Positions 1 through 12,900 of a stretch of 64,000 nucleotides of DNA are shown piece by piece. Within the stretch, counting starts at the first letter, position 1; each line of letters starts with the position of its first letter. Source of the stretch: Burhinus oedicnemus (lineage: Eukaryota; Chordata; Aves; Charadriiformes; Burhinidae). The stretch is taken from assembly GCA_008921705.1 (NCBI GenBank), contig VFFE01005989.1:14301-78300 (forward strand). The letters run 5' to 3'. The notes below the pieces were generated by a model. That model was not told the DNA's origin. It did no database searches and saw nothing but the letters and a program-made list of their open reading frames with translations. Made by a program: the position numbers and the translations under genes.

Positions 1-807
1 AAAAAAAAAAAAAGAAAAGGAGCTCAGAGTTGCTTTCAAATCCCCAGTCTAGGAAATTCTCTCAAGCAGAATTTCACCTATTTCTTATTGCAAATGTGAT
101 ATAAAATGAACTGTATTCACTATATGCAAATACAATTCTTACATCCTTCTTAAAAAAACCTTTCCTTGACTTTTAAAGGAATTGGCATTTCTGTATTTTA
201 GTCTATTAAAAAGTTCTGATATTTGAACGTTCAGAAATCAAGTAGTCTACTCAATAAGAAAGGTCCAAAAAATGAAAGTAAAAGTGTTAGCAAGATGGTG
301 TCAAAGTATGAGAGTTTGAGCAACCAGCACACTTAGCAGAAATCCAAACAGTAGAATAGAAACTAAAATAAAAATCTCAGTTAGTGAAGGAAACATGATT
401 GTTTTCCCAAATATGTGGACTCTTGATAATTTCTGAATTGTGGTCACAGCAAGGATGCTGAGCTCCACCACAACCCCAGGATATCTTTGAATTCCTTACT
501 GATACTTGCTTCAGCACTACTCATTTTTCAGTGTTGGCTTTCATTTCTTGTTCTTTGCAGACCAAGCTCTGAGGTGAATTGTGTTTTCTCTTGGAAAACC
601 TAACAACAGTCCTATGTTTAGCGCTCTGTCTCCTCCATTTTCTTCTCACTCATGCTTCAGAAGCATATTTCTCTTAGATTAGTCATTGGAGGGCACTTGA
701 CCAAGCCAGCAGCAATTCCTCCCCACTGTGCACGATGTGCACCCTCGCCATGCTGATGACGCTGAGTGCCACGCTGGGAAGCCGCTGCGTGTCCAGTGTG
801 CCTGGGG
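1..807 (-). other. ASB2: ASB2 3' untranslated region, probably running off the window
   Basis: This stretch follows the ASB2 stop codon (TGA, plus-strand tca at 808-810). I found no AATAAA or ATTAAA signal on the minus strand between the stop and base 1, so the transcript probably ends outside the window. A run of 13 A (plus strand) opens the window. No ORF or other feature is recognisable. Confidence 0.6.
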
Positions 808-944
808 TCACTGTGTGTAATCGTGCTGTAAGTATCGAATCAGTCTGTCCGGGAGAGGCAAGGTGTCGAGAAGTTTAATGCGGTTTCTTCCAACCAGGCT
901 TCGTACCTTGATGCGGCAAAGATGGGAAAGAGGTCGTGGGGGTT
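808..944 (-). CDS. ASB2: ASB2 last coding exon (SOCS box)
   Basis: The exon follows a CTTTCAG acceptor and supplies 2 nt of a split Glu codon, then 44 codons and TGA (alpha residues 543-586). It encodes the SOCS box. The BC-box core [10 protein letters not shown] fits LxxxCxxxV for Elongin B/C binding, and the Cul5-box LPLP lies in [13 protein letters not shown]. Both key motifs are intact, so the protein should be able to recruit Cullin-5. The exon is too short and split to appear as a convincing ORF on its own; it was found by translating the reverse strand and matching the family C-terminus, which ends in TQ as in other ASB2 proteins as I remember them. Confidence 0.95.
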
Positions 945-3900
945 CTGAAAGACAGGCAGGTCAGAAACATGAGTGGAACAAGTTTAAACTTGAGAGGGAC
1001 AGCTTCTGCTTGGGAGAAGGAGGAATGAAAAAAGGGGGCTTTTCTGTAACGGAGGGATGGTGCATCTGACACTGGTGGCAGCTCATCTATTCTGAGGTGG
1101 GAAGGAAGGAAGGGGCTGGAGGATGGGGTGCTGTATCCCATCTCAGCCTTAGCAATGGGCTTTCTAGGTGGATTTAAACAAGCTGCTTCACAGCACTCAG
1201 TCTGCCCACTGAAAATAAATGTAATATGTACCAAATTTATTTTGGTGCCAGAAAACTAATTCTGATAATGTCTGTGAAAGACCTTGCATCCTGAGGGAAA
1301 GGATGTTTAGGAGAGCAGAAGATTAGTAAAGGCTTTAAAGGCCACTGGTGCCTGCTGGGCTGCGGTGGAGATGGTCACGCTGCCCACCTGCCCTGGTCTG
1401 ACTGCACCCCAGATGCAGCCAAATGGGCCTTCTTGCACTGGCAATGCTCATTCCCTGTAGGTCAGACCCACAGCTGCTCTACGTTTAACATCACGGAGTC
1501 AGTGACACCCCAGCAATTTCTAGTCCCTCATACCTGGTTCAAAATCTAATTCAGTCTCACTAAGGAAATCCTATCAAGTTTAAAGGATGAACACTAAGGG
1601 GAGATGGTGACTGAGGTTTTGAATTCAATAGCGGGACTATTTGTGCCAGACTGTCTCCTGGGTGACCATACCTGCTTTTTCTTTAATGACAGCCCAGTCC
1701 TCATAGCTGTCAATATGCTCCTTGAGCCGGGAACAGAGCTGCACGTTACCCACATAATCCAGGAGAACATCGATGATTGGCCCGGCCCAGCGACTCATCT
1801 CTGGAGTAGACACCATTTCACAGAACTTCAAGGAAAAACAGATTGACTACTGTAAGTGGGACACGAATGCACCTGTGGATAACAATAGCAACAGCCCCGA
1901 ATGTGTTTGTGGTCTCACCCTTCTACTGGCTGAGAGAGCAATTACCAGTTTGCCCTCAGAAAACTTCAACTAAAGCCTCTTCATTTTGCAATTGAGGGCA
2001 GAATCCCCTCAGTACAACCACAGGAGGACACAAAACCCTGGTGGAGTCTTAGCTCTGGAGCATGGAAAGGATGCTGAATTGTTTATAGGGTCCAAAGGTC
2101 CTACTTCCACAGAAATGGGAGGGCAGAGGAGTGCTCACAGCTTTGCCCCAAGCCAGTAAGGGAGCTGCTGAAAGATCCACGCAGCCCAGGGTGCTGTGAC
2201 CCAGCGTGCTGGGTCCCTTGCCCTTCTTGGGTGGGCGTCTGTGGGGCAACAGTGCACAAAGGAGACCTAGGGAAAAAAGGAGATTCGGCAGAGCATAGCA
2301 CCTCCTACTTCTGGTGAACTCATTGGTACCTGCAGCTTTTGGGGACCAAACACCCCACTAGAAACAAGTTTGGGGAAAGCTCTGATGAATCCCAGGCAGT
2401 TTTACTCGCCCATGGGAGAACTATCCTGGGCCTAATACAGAGCAGAGGTCTATATCAGAGGATCCTTACTCAGTCCTGGATCAAGCAAATCTTCTGTTGC
2501 CCCCAGTGTGAGCTACAGAGTACTCAGAGCTGTTGCATGGAGGGCTGCTTATGGAGATACTGAAGAACAGACTTAAGGACCTGACTTTAAGCAGTCCCAT
2601 TTCAAGGAAGTAGTGAATTCTCTTCCCATTTTAATCTAAACATGCATATTATACCAGACAGCTTCATCTGTCTCTGTTAGGGTGCTGCATATGATGAAGA
2701 TATCTGTGGAATTATCTGCGTGTGAGCAGTCAGAAAACTTAAGATGAATTAAATCACGCTGTGTGGATAAGAACTTAGGCACATGGCCGAACCCAATTGA
2801 ATGACGGTAGCTTAAGCACCATCCATCAGCTTAGTCACTGAAACTGTCGGCAGGCACCCTCCAAGCCCACCCCAAACGTGAAAGTTAATGCACCAGCTTA
2901 AACCTCTTTCAGTTTAAGCTCCTGGAACTAGATCACATTTGATTATACATGCATGAGCCCTAACTCAGAAATGCATTAAACTCTTGTGTGGTTACTCTTG
3001 TTCAGAAATAAAATTATATTAGCTTACCTAGAAAAAAAATAAAGCTGCAGAAAATTATAAGGTGAGAGCATCACAGAGGTGTTTACCACTCTTCCAACTT
3101 TTTTTTTTTTTCCACTAAACATCATCATGTAATGTTTCCCAGGAAAATCAGATACAATAATGTCGGGAGGATCCCAGTGGACAACCTGCAGTTTCCTACC
3201 TGAAAATTCAGTTTAGCATATCTGGCTGTTGTTCTCCAGCACATATGCCATTGCCATGCAGTTACCCGTAGGACGTGCAAACTGGGGATCTGCACTACCA
3301 CCTCCAAGCAGTAACTCCACTTTGTCAGAGTTTAAATGAGGACACGTTTGTAGGGCAATAAAACACTGGATTTTACTGCTCTCCTCTTCTTGTCTTCACC
3401 AGAGACCTTGCCTGCCTTTTTGTCACTTCCCTATTCACAACCTCAGCTTACAAAAACATTTTCTGGGAAAAAAAAGTGTTCCAAAACACGTTGCAGGGAA
3501 AGAAACACAGCAAAACGAAGCAAAATAATGCAAATCTGCAACTGCAGGCAATGGGATTGCCTCAGGGATGAAGTGACTGAGCCTGCAGTCTCGGTGGGCC
3601 CCTGAATGCCCTCTCGTGGCAGCAGGATACTTCACTCCCCACTTTCATGGTTTTGACACTGCAATTCTGGAAATGTGGAGCAACCATTTTTTTGCGTTCA
3701 CTTTCTCCAGGACACATTAACTTAGTAGCAACAGTAATGATTTATAGTTACGCGTTTTTCAAATCCACTTCCAGTAGCTCATAGGCTTTACTGTGTAAAG
3801 ACTAATCATTCAGATTTATTATCCTTACGTCATCTTATACAAGAAAATAAAAAATGCACATCTTTCATGTGGAGTAGGTTAAGGTTTCATAAAATCCTCT

Positions 3901-6900
3901 ATACTTCAGAATACAAATCATATCACAGCTGTTTCATGAACCTACACCACACAAGCTTTAATTTATTAGCCAAATTCCTAGCAGTAAGAACCAAATTTGA
4001 AATAATATTGGAGGGAAGACATTGTTTTTTCTGTGCATGCATTTGCCCCTCGCCGGTCTCTCACTAGGCACAGATACAATTTTACACAGCTTTTGCTACC
4101 TCTGCCTCACGTGGTCTGACCTTTGAGGTGACGACTTTGTGAGTGACCTAATAGTTTGTTAGGCACTGAAAGTAGTTTTAGGTGAGATCCAGAGGGAAAT
4201 AAAGTGCTCAAATAAATCAAAACAGAACTGGTTTTGAGTGGCTAGGATATCATAGAGGGCTACAGACAAACCCTCTCTCCTTGCCTTGGAATTCCAGTCC
4301 TCTGTTCATTCTACGTGCTACCATATCATCGTTCCCTATATCATAGAGAAGATATATTTTATTAATTTTTCTTTGACAAAAATGTGGTGTCCTGGAGCAA
4401 TTTTGCTGTGACAAACACTCTCAAGGAGAATACAGCTCTGTTTGGGATAAGAGATTATTGTGATGGACTCTTACAATCCTCTTTCTAAGATTTCTTTTTG
4501 TCTGTTTGTTTGCCAGACATGTCGCTGGAGAGTAAAGTCTTTTGGAAGACAGGACTGATAAAAATATCAAGATTTCCTAGGATCCTTTAATGTTTTCCTT
4601 TATTCTTTCCACCACCCAGGACCATTTATTGGTGACCATCTCTTTGGGCTAAATGACACTTTCTTCTGAATCCCTCAAAGCTACACTTAAAGTACATAGA
4701 AGATGATTTATTTCTTCCCTGATTCTTTGCAAAATAGAAAGATTGCTGTGCTGGGATTTCTTTGTTCTGTTGCATGTTGAAGGATAGCAAATTTTGATTG
4801 AAAAGTCAGATTTTGTTTGAGATATACTGAAAGGAGTCAATATACAGAGATCAGGTAAAAAAAAAGTGTAACCTGAAATTCTGCAAAGTCCTTTAAGGGA
4901 TTGAGAGTCCAATTCCAGCCCAATGGAAGCTGAGCCCACCTGTGCTTTGGAAAGGACTGCAAAGATACACATGTAAAATATGGATATCTAAAATCTGTAA
5001 GTGGCTTTGAAAATATGAAATCATGCATCTAAATCTCCTAATTTCTTTTGAAAACTTCAAATATAATGCACAGTCATATAGCTAATGTAACGATTTACTC
5101 TCTCTCTCCAGGGCTCCTTATTCAGTAAACTCAGAAATTGCAGCTGTTTACATTCACTACTTTACCCTCATAAAATGAAGCACTAGACAATTTTAATTTA
5201 ACCAGGAGCTTAAATTCCGTATCAGACAAAACAAATCTTACAGGGCAAATAAAACAAGCAGGATTCTACTGTCCATATGTTACTTCCCATATGCTACTGC
5301 CCATATGACACTGCCTGTCAAGAAAACATGCTTCACTCCTGGTGCCTGAGGTCCAGAGGAAAAGAATATTGCAAATCTGATGGCAAGGCTGTCAAGATGG
5401 CTATAATTCATGGCAAATTCAAGCTAGGGCCACAGTTGCCTACCCTCCTGCTGTCATTGAACATGGACTTGGAACATTCACATACTCTTATCAAGCCTTT
5501 TTTTTTTTTGTCAATAAAGTAGGAATAAAGGCATCTTCTCTCACAGGAAATCTGGGAGAAAAAATACGTTACAGTTGTCAAGGCACATACGTATGACAGG
5601 TCCTCAGAAGTACTTTAGGTAGACTAGGCAGCACTTACCTGTACTATGGTTGGCTCCTTGGACAGCTGAGGATCATTAAGTCTGTCTCGTCTGTAATTTA
5701 ATGCAGGGTGTGGCCCGTTTCCATACTGACACTCAAAACAGGAACCTGCGTCACAGCCCAGATCCAGGAGATACTTCAGCACAGAAAGGTACTTCATGGA
5801 AAACATGATGGTAGCCGGAAATGTGGTGGGATGGCTTGATATATAGGCATCAATGTTTGCTCCATGGTCAAGGAGCAGTTTCATGGTCTTCAGGCAGCCG
5901 TGGCGGATGGAGATGAGTAATGGGTTAATGAGGTCAACATTGGGGTTGGCTCCGGCTTGCAGCAGGAGCTCCGTGGCATAGATGTTGTTGTTAAAAACAG
6001 CAAAATAGAGGGGAGTGGTGCGTCTGTCCTCGTAAAGGCAGGACCGTTCATTGGAAAGGGCAGTGTTGACATCATAGCCAGCATCAATCAGCTCTTCCAA
6101 GATGTCATCATTATTGCGTTCAGCTGCTAAGTGCAGGGGGCTGATGCCACTACGCTTGACGCGGGTGCGGCTGGTCACAGGGATCAGCATGGAGACAATC
6201 CTGCCGGGTGGAGAGTCAACGAACAGCAGTGAGCTCTAGGGGACCTAGGGGATCTACAAGCATACAGCAAATCGTAGCTGTATGGTTGTAACCGTAGAGA
6301 GAGCCTGCTAACTTGGGCACAGGAATAACTCTCTCTGAGAGAAACCAGGGTGTGAACTTGAAACCTGTCCAAGAGCTCCCTGTGCTCCTACCTTGCCAAA
6401 AATGTGAGTTGTGTGACCCCCTCTTTCATGGAAGAACAAGTTTTTTTGGAATTATCACCCAGCTTCTATGAGGTAATGGCAGCTACAGGGGCGGTTACGA
6501 TGGAAGAGATTTTGTGCTGGCACCTCACCTACCCTATTGTAACTTCTGTTAGGTGCCACAGCCCAAATGGCAGACATGCAGCCAGGATCTCCTAGAAGCT
6601 CTGCACCTTCATCATGGTGCTGTGGGTAGGACTGGAGGAAGAGGTGCATGGCCGGAGGTGCCAGCAGAGAGGCTGTATCTCCTCACCTCCATCGGGATTG
6701 CTTTGTTGCTCAGCAGAGAAGGGTGCCAACACAAGGTGGCCTCGTGGGTCACAGCCACAGCACGAGGCTTGAAACCAAACCTTCCTCTGCAGGACAGAGC
6801 TAGGATAAACTACATATTTGGTTCCCAGGCCTCTCCGACAGATTTTACAATTCAGATATTACTCTGGATTGATCCCCATCCTGGAGGCCCTTGCTGTGTG

Positions 6901-9900
6901 GCTTCTGGCTGTGGAAAATCCATGGGGCTATCAACGTCCATCCCAGATCATGGAGAGCCAAAAAGACAATTAGGAAAAGGGAGAAAAAGAAATAAAAATA
7001 TTTTCCAGGCTGGTTTCCATGCTTTAGCCCAAGGAGAAAAAATGTACAGCCAAGTCCTAAACCCCAGTAATCAGGGATTGCTATTGGAAAGTGTGATGTG
7101 GCCTTAAACACGGCAATATGAATCAAGCTGCTCTCATCTCGTAATGTAAAGTTCAACTATATGATGTACAGGGGCCCTTCAGTCACAAATCCGTGATCGT
7201 TTTTATGTCTCCATAGGTGTCATTGGAGCTGCATGACCAGCCCCATGTGTTACACCCTCATTACCTGCTCATAACGTTGGGCGGTTTAGCCAAGGCACTG
7301 GCTTGATTCTGTAAATACAGACAAGTCACCTTAAGCTACTTCCAGAAAGAGCCTAGGAACCATCCAACCTGAGTCTGCCTACTTACTGTCTCAGGAGACA
7401 CCCGTGCTCCTTATATAGCACCTGTGGAGAGAAGGATATCTAAATAGGAACTTGTGGGAGCCAACAAGCTAAGCATACCTTCTCCTCCTCTTCTTCCTTC
7501 CATGCAGACTCCTCTATCTAGCAGTCAACAGCTCTTCTAACACACAAACATGCAAAGCTCAGTTTCCTACCATGTAGCGTGTCTCCTTTAAAACGCTGCA
7601 TATCTTCAGCTTGACTGCAATGTTTGAGGGCCCAGTGTTGGGACCAGCCATATATTTACATAATGAACTAAGCCAAATATAAGTGCTAGTCTCAGGAAAA
7701 CCTTTGTCTGCGATGCACGGAATGATCCTGTGAAAGACTGAGCCTCCAACGCTCCCAGGAGCTGAAATAAGAGTTGAAGATGCATAACACTTCACAGGAT
7801 TACGTTCCTATTTACATAATGGACTGCTGATGTCTCCAAGTTACTTCTACATCTCATTTTTAAACAAAAAGGCTTTTTTAAATTATGTAAATATCTTGGG
7901 AAATTAAGCACGGGGTTATTTTTCTCCAAGCAGCCTCACTAATCTTCCAGTGCTGTGACGCTCACCAGAGAGCAGGAGGTTTGGGTGCTGGTGAGCTGGC
8001 AACTTCCCACTGTTCGCAAATGTTCTGTAAGAGCCATAATAACAAAAAGGGCACAGAGCACTGTGAGGACACCATGCCAAGTGCCAGCATTAGTCATCCC
8101 ATGATCAACTGTTTTGAAGATTTAAGGGTCTGTTTTGTTCTTTCCCTCCAGCATATGTTCTTCAGCCAGCTCTTCACATCTGAGTTAAAGAGGCACTGCA
8201 TCATTTCTGTCTGCAAGGAGGACCTGAACCTCACCGCAGGGGTGCCACACTGAGGGTCTGCATCTCAGTGATGCAATGTCCCAGGCCTCCGTACACTCCC
8301 TGTACCCCAGATTTATTTTGAGAGGAAAAGCAGGAAGCATCAAATTTGTATCAGAGTTTTATTTTGTAGCTTGAACCTGTCTCTTCTCCTCATCCTCCAA
8401 AGTGGGTTGGTTCGGTAACACGGCATCGGTAACACGGCATCTCCACCTGTGCAGTCTTTCCTGTCTGTCTAGAGGGATAAGGCAGCTCAAGTGAAGGCAG
8501 CCAAGGCCAGACAAGTCAGACCACATCCCATGTCTGTCACAGGGCTGAGCTTCACGTACACTTTCGAAATAGTGCTGAGTTTCCCCTTATCCCTGACACC
8601 TGCTTCTGTGATTTGTATCTGTTAGAAATTATATGGAGGAGGAGGCAGAGCATCCTTTGTATGAGGCTGCCAAGAGTTTAATGACTTGTATTTACTTAAT
8701 AAATCTGCTCACACTTCACCAAGTCTTCCCTTCTCAGCATCTCAGTTCGGAGGGGGAAGGAGTTAAATGACCGCTTGCGATTGTCCTACAGCTGATGAGA
8801 TGACCCTTATGAATTTCAGGTCAGTATTGACAAGGTGTCATTTAAAATAAACAAACACCAAGCAACAAGAGTTGACAGTTGAGCCTTGGGACCACATTCT
8901 TGGCTTTTTGATGGTAGGGAGCCTTCGTGCTCTGGCAAAAAGTTGAAGCGTGGAATTCCTGCAGAATTACGTATTAAATCTGCAGGAATACAAAGAGAGG
9001 TCACCGTGAAGGGTGTTATTTTACTGAATACCAAAGGAATTAAGAATGATCAGCCAATTGGGCTAAAGCTTTGTCATTTAGATAAATATTTATAAGAGAA
9101 GATCTCTTTCTTTTTACTTTCTTTTGCACTTAGTTTGCAGCAGTTGTGCACAAAAATTTGTGCTCAGTCTTTTACAAGGGAAGTAACTCAGAGTTTGGGC
9201 TGAATTCTTGTCTCATTTATGCTGCTGGTTGTTGGGAATAATAGACATGAGGTCTGAATCAGGCCCTTTCTTTCATAACATGGGAATGGACTCAGTTGCA
9301 GAGTTTCTGTGTAAATTTCTTTCCATGCCAGGGTGTGGAACTATTGAGGAGAGAAAAAGGTTCAGAGAGCTGGTCCAGACTATATACAAATTGGATTAAG
9401 ACCATCTTACTGTACTTTCAGATGAACTTTTTTGGAAGTGAGCAACTGGAGCTGGGTTCTGTCTGTGGCACATTTCTCATCTAAAACGTGTTTGTTTTCA
9501 AGAAAATGCCTTTGCAACTCAAAGCCCAGAGAAAATTCTGAATCACGCTTGCATTAGTCTACGGCAGGGTATTCAGGTACCTGCCGTAAGCATACAAACC
9601 CATTACATAAATTCATGCTGGGCTGCCCTCTGGAATACACAGCTTGCACAAAGAAGCAGGCCTACTCCAACTACAGAAAATGAATCTCCTCAGGTCTATC
9701 AAAGTGATTTGAGAAGCTTAATTGAGATTCCCAAGCCGACCTAAACACTAGGATAAAAGATGCTATGGGAAGGTGTAGTGCTGTCAAGTTTTCGTTCCTC
9801 AGACATTGTGAAATATATAAGAATCTGCTCTAGCAGTTGTTTGCAAAGATGCTTTACTATCCAGAAAGAGTCTTTGCAGCTGGATATAATCTTTCCTTTG

Positions 9901-12900
9901 ACTATTGCTGAAAGGATTTTGATAGAAACTGTGACAGTCAAGATGTGACCGTGTTTAGCAAAAATAGCTGTGGCCACTGGTGCTTCCAGCAGGTTAAAGG
10001 TAGAAGCTAAAACTTGCCCTAGGATCAGAAGTAAATGCTAAGGACTTCAGGCTCAGAAGCATGCTGCGACGCTCCGGGTCTTGAAAGGGCTAGGGAAACA
10101 CTGTTTGTATGACAGTGCAACAATCTCATCTCTAGACAGAATCTTCTAAATTGATATCCTTTATCACAGGCTTAGTAGAGTTTTTCCCCCTCCTATAAAC
10201 ATCTCTGCTTCAGAGAACTGGTGAATCTACCCGATTCCTGGTTATTTTTTCCACTAGTTACTTTCCTCACCATTTAAAGAATTTGCTCAGCTCTATCCCA
10301 AACACATTTCTTTTCAGAAACAAACCACTGGATCTTTTTATGCTTTTGTCTGTTACATTTAGGAGTCATTTAATCACTCACTAATAAAGTATATTTTCCA
10401 GACCGCGAGTAATTCTTGTACGCCTTTCCTGAAGCCTTTCCAACTTCCTGAAAGGTTTCTGAAAGGGAGGATACCAGAACTGGACACCATATTCTAGGAA
10501 CAATCTCACTAATACCCTAGAGACTCACTTAACCACTTCCCGCTGTCAGCATCTGAATTATTGTCAATAAAACCTGAACACACCAGAGATGAACGCAGCA
10601 TGTTCTGCTTGTGCAGAAGAATCGCAATGGGCTCATGTAGAAAAATGATTGCAAACTATGCTGCAATAGCTATTGAGGACTAACATGCACNNNNNNNNNN
10701 NNNNNNNNNNCACACCCACACACACACACACACCCTTCCCCAATATTTTTTTATTCCATGTCAAGCAAATTTTGTGGAGCTCAGTTTGATCCACTTCCAA
10801 GATATATGAGGTTATTTAGCTGTAATAGCTGATATCTTGGCAAAGCTAAAGGAATCTTGCACCCCACATTCCTGCTCACCCCGTCCCATCCATCCCAACC
10901 CGCAAGCGCACTCTTCAGTTTATAATTTCCAACCTGAGCTCTGCAAGTGGAAATCCCAGTTCTCAACTGGCAGCTCCCTTGCTCGCAATGCTCAGAATGA
11001 GATTTGGGACATTACATTCTCCTTTTCATAAGGACTTTGGATTCTTGTCTAAAAGATGAAACTATGAAATAAACTAAAACTTACTCGCAAATCCCTTTTT
11101 TGGCTGCTATGTGAAGAGGTAACAGGCCATCTTTATTGGCTTTGTTAGCATCTGCTCCTTGGGACAAAAGAAACTCCACAACAGGTACATGTCCATTTTT
11201 ACAGGCTTCATAAAGAGCAGAGGCATTATCACTGGCTTGAGTATTTATATCAGCACCTAGGAAGGAAGAAAATCTTTGTAGCACCAAAAGGTTGGAATCA
11301 GATGGAAGGTACATACTTTGAACGAACACGTACGTTTTTATGACACTGGAGCGATAAAATGTGCTGGATGGGGATGTGAATAAGGTCATATCAGAGGTAA
11401 TACAGTCTTATCAGTTATATACAGTTGTATCATAGGTCTCCACATATTAAAAATATGATGTGAAATTTATGAGGGAGAGTGGGTGGCAACCATTAGCTCC
11501 CAATCATGAATCCAGACTCCATTCAGCTGTAACTCGAAGGCAAAAAAACTTCAGAATGTGCTGGTCTTTATATAGTATAGCCTTTTCTTTAGACATAATT
11601 GTTCCATTAGTATTTATGTGTTTACACTATGTATATACAATATTTGTTAGTGAGAGTTTGGATTAGATGATCTCAATAGGTGGTCTCCAAAATTCTGTGG
11701 TTATGTATTTATGATATATATTTATCACACTTCAAATACTGTGTTCAGTTTTGGGCCCCTCACTACAAGAAAGATATTGAGGTGCCAGAGTGTGTCCAAG
11801 GAATAGCTGAGGAAACGTGCAAGTTGCTCTGGTGAGGGATCTGGAGCACAAGTCCTATGAGGAATGGCTGAGGGAACTGGGGTTGTTTAGCCTGGAGAAA
11901 AGGAGGCTGAGGGGAGACCTTATCGCTCTCTACAACTACCTGAAAGGAGGTTGTAGCGAGGTGGGGGTCGGTCTCTTCTCCCAAGTAACAGGCAATAGGA
12001 CAAGAGGAAACGGCCTCAAGTTGCACCAGGGGAGGTTTAGATGGGATATTAGGAAAAAATTCTTCACTAAAAGAGTTGTCAAGCATTGGAACAGGCTGCC
12101 CAGGGAAGCGCTTGAGTCACCATCCCTGGAGATATTTAAAACACATGTACATGCGGTGCTTGGGGACATGCTTTAGTGGTGGACTTGGCAGTGTTAGGTT
12201 TATGGTTGGACTCAATCTTAAGGGTCTTTTCCAACTTATATAATTCTATGATTCTGTAATTCTATTGATATTTATGCATATTATTTATACTCTATATACT
12301 CTCTTCATAAGTACATTTATACTATTTATACTATATTTTAATTTTAGTATATATCCAGGCTAAAGTAGGACTCTATAACATGACACCTGCATGGTACCAA
12401 GCAACAGTTCTAATCAGCTTTTATTTGGGCATGCCTTAGTCAATGAATATTTCATTTAAAAACTCAGCGCCTGAGGCCATATCTCCTCATTTCACGACGG
12501 TTCATGTTAGGGTCCAAATGGTAAGTTTTACCAAAAAAAGATAAATATTATTAATGAGCTACTAGATTATTTGGGGCATTTTTTCTTGCACTTTAGTGTG
12601 TGCTTGGCTTAATAAACAACATGGAAGAATAAACCAAGACCTAATACTTAGCCAAAACCAATTTGGAACCTAGCTTTTTCTGTGCAAAATATTTACGGCC
12701 TGAAACCCTGCATTTCGACTGTAATATACTGTACCATGATGTCCTCAGTAAGGCTGCTCTATGTGTATTCTAAATGGGAATGACAGTTCACTGGAGTTTT
12801 GCTTCTAAACTCCAATAAAGAAGCCAATCAGTCTCCTGTTTGATCACAAAAACTCCCTGCCAAAGAGAACATTTCCCTGTGCTCTTGCCCCAAACTGAAA

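Larger units (their letters stand above)
6201..11084 (-). other. ASB2: ASB2 intron 6
   Basis: GT-AG intron of 4.9 kb (donor CGA|GTAAGT). It contains a perfect 14-bp tandem duplication at 8413-8440, a degraded interspersed repeat near 10431-10545 and a CA microsatellite with an assembly gap at 10691-10732. A 184-codon plus-strand ORF at 6553-7107 has no recognisable similarity and is taken as chance. Nothing else was seen. Confidence 0.85.

Noticed and set aside
6553..7107. 184-codon plus-strand ORF inside ASB2 intron 6
   Set aside because: No recognisable family, no splice or promoter context.
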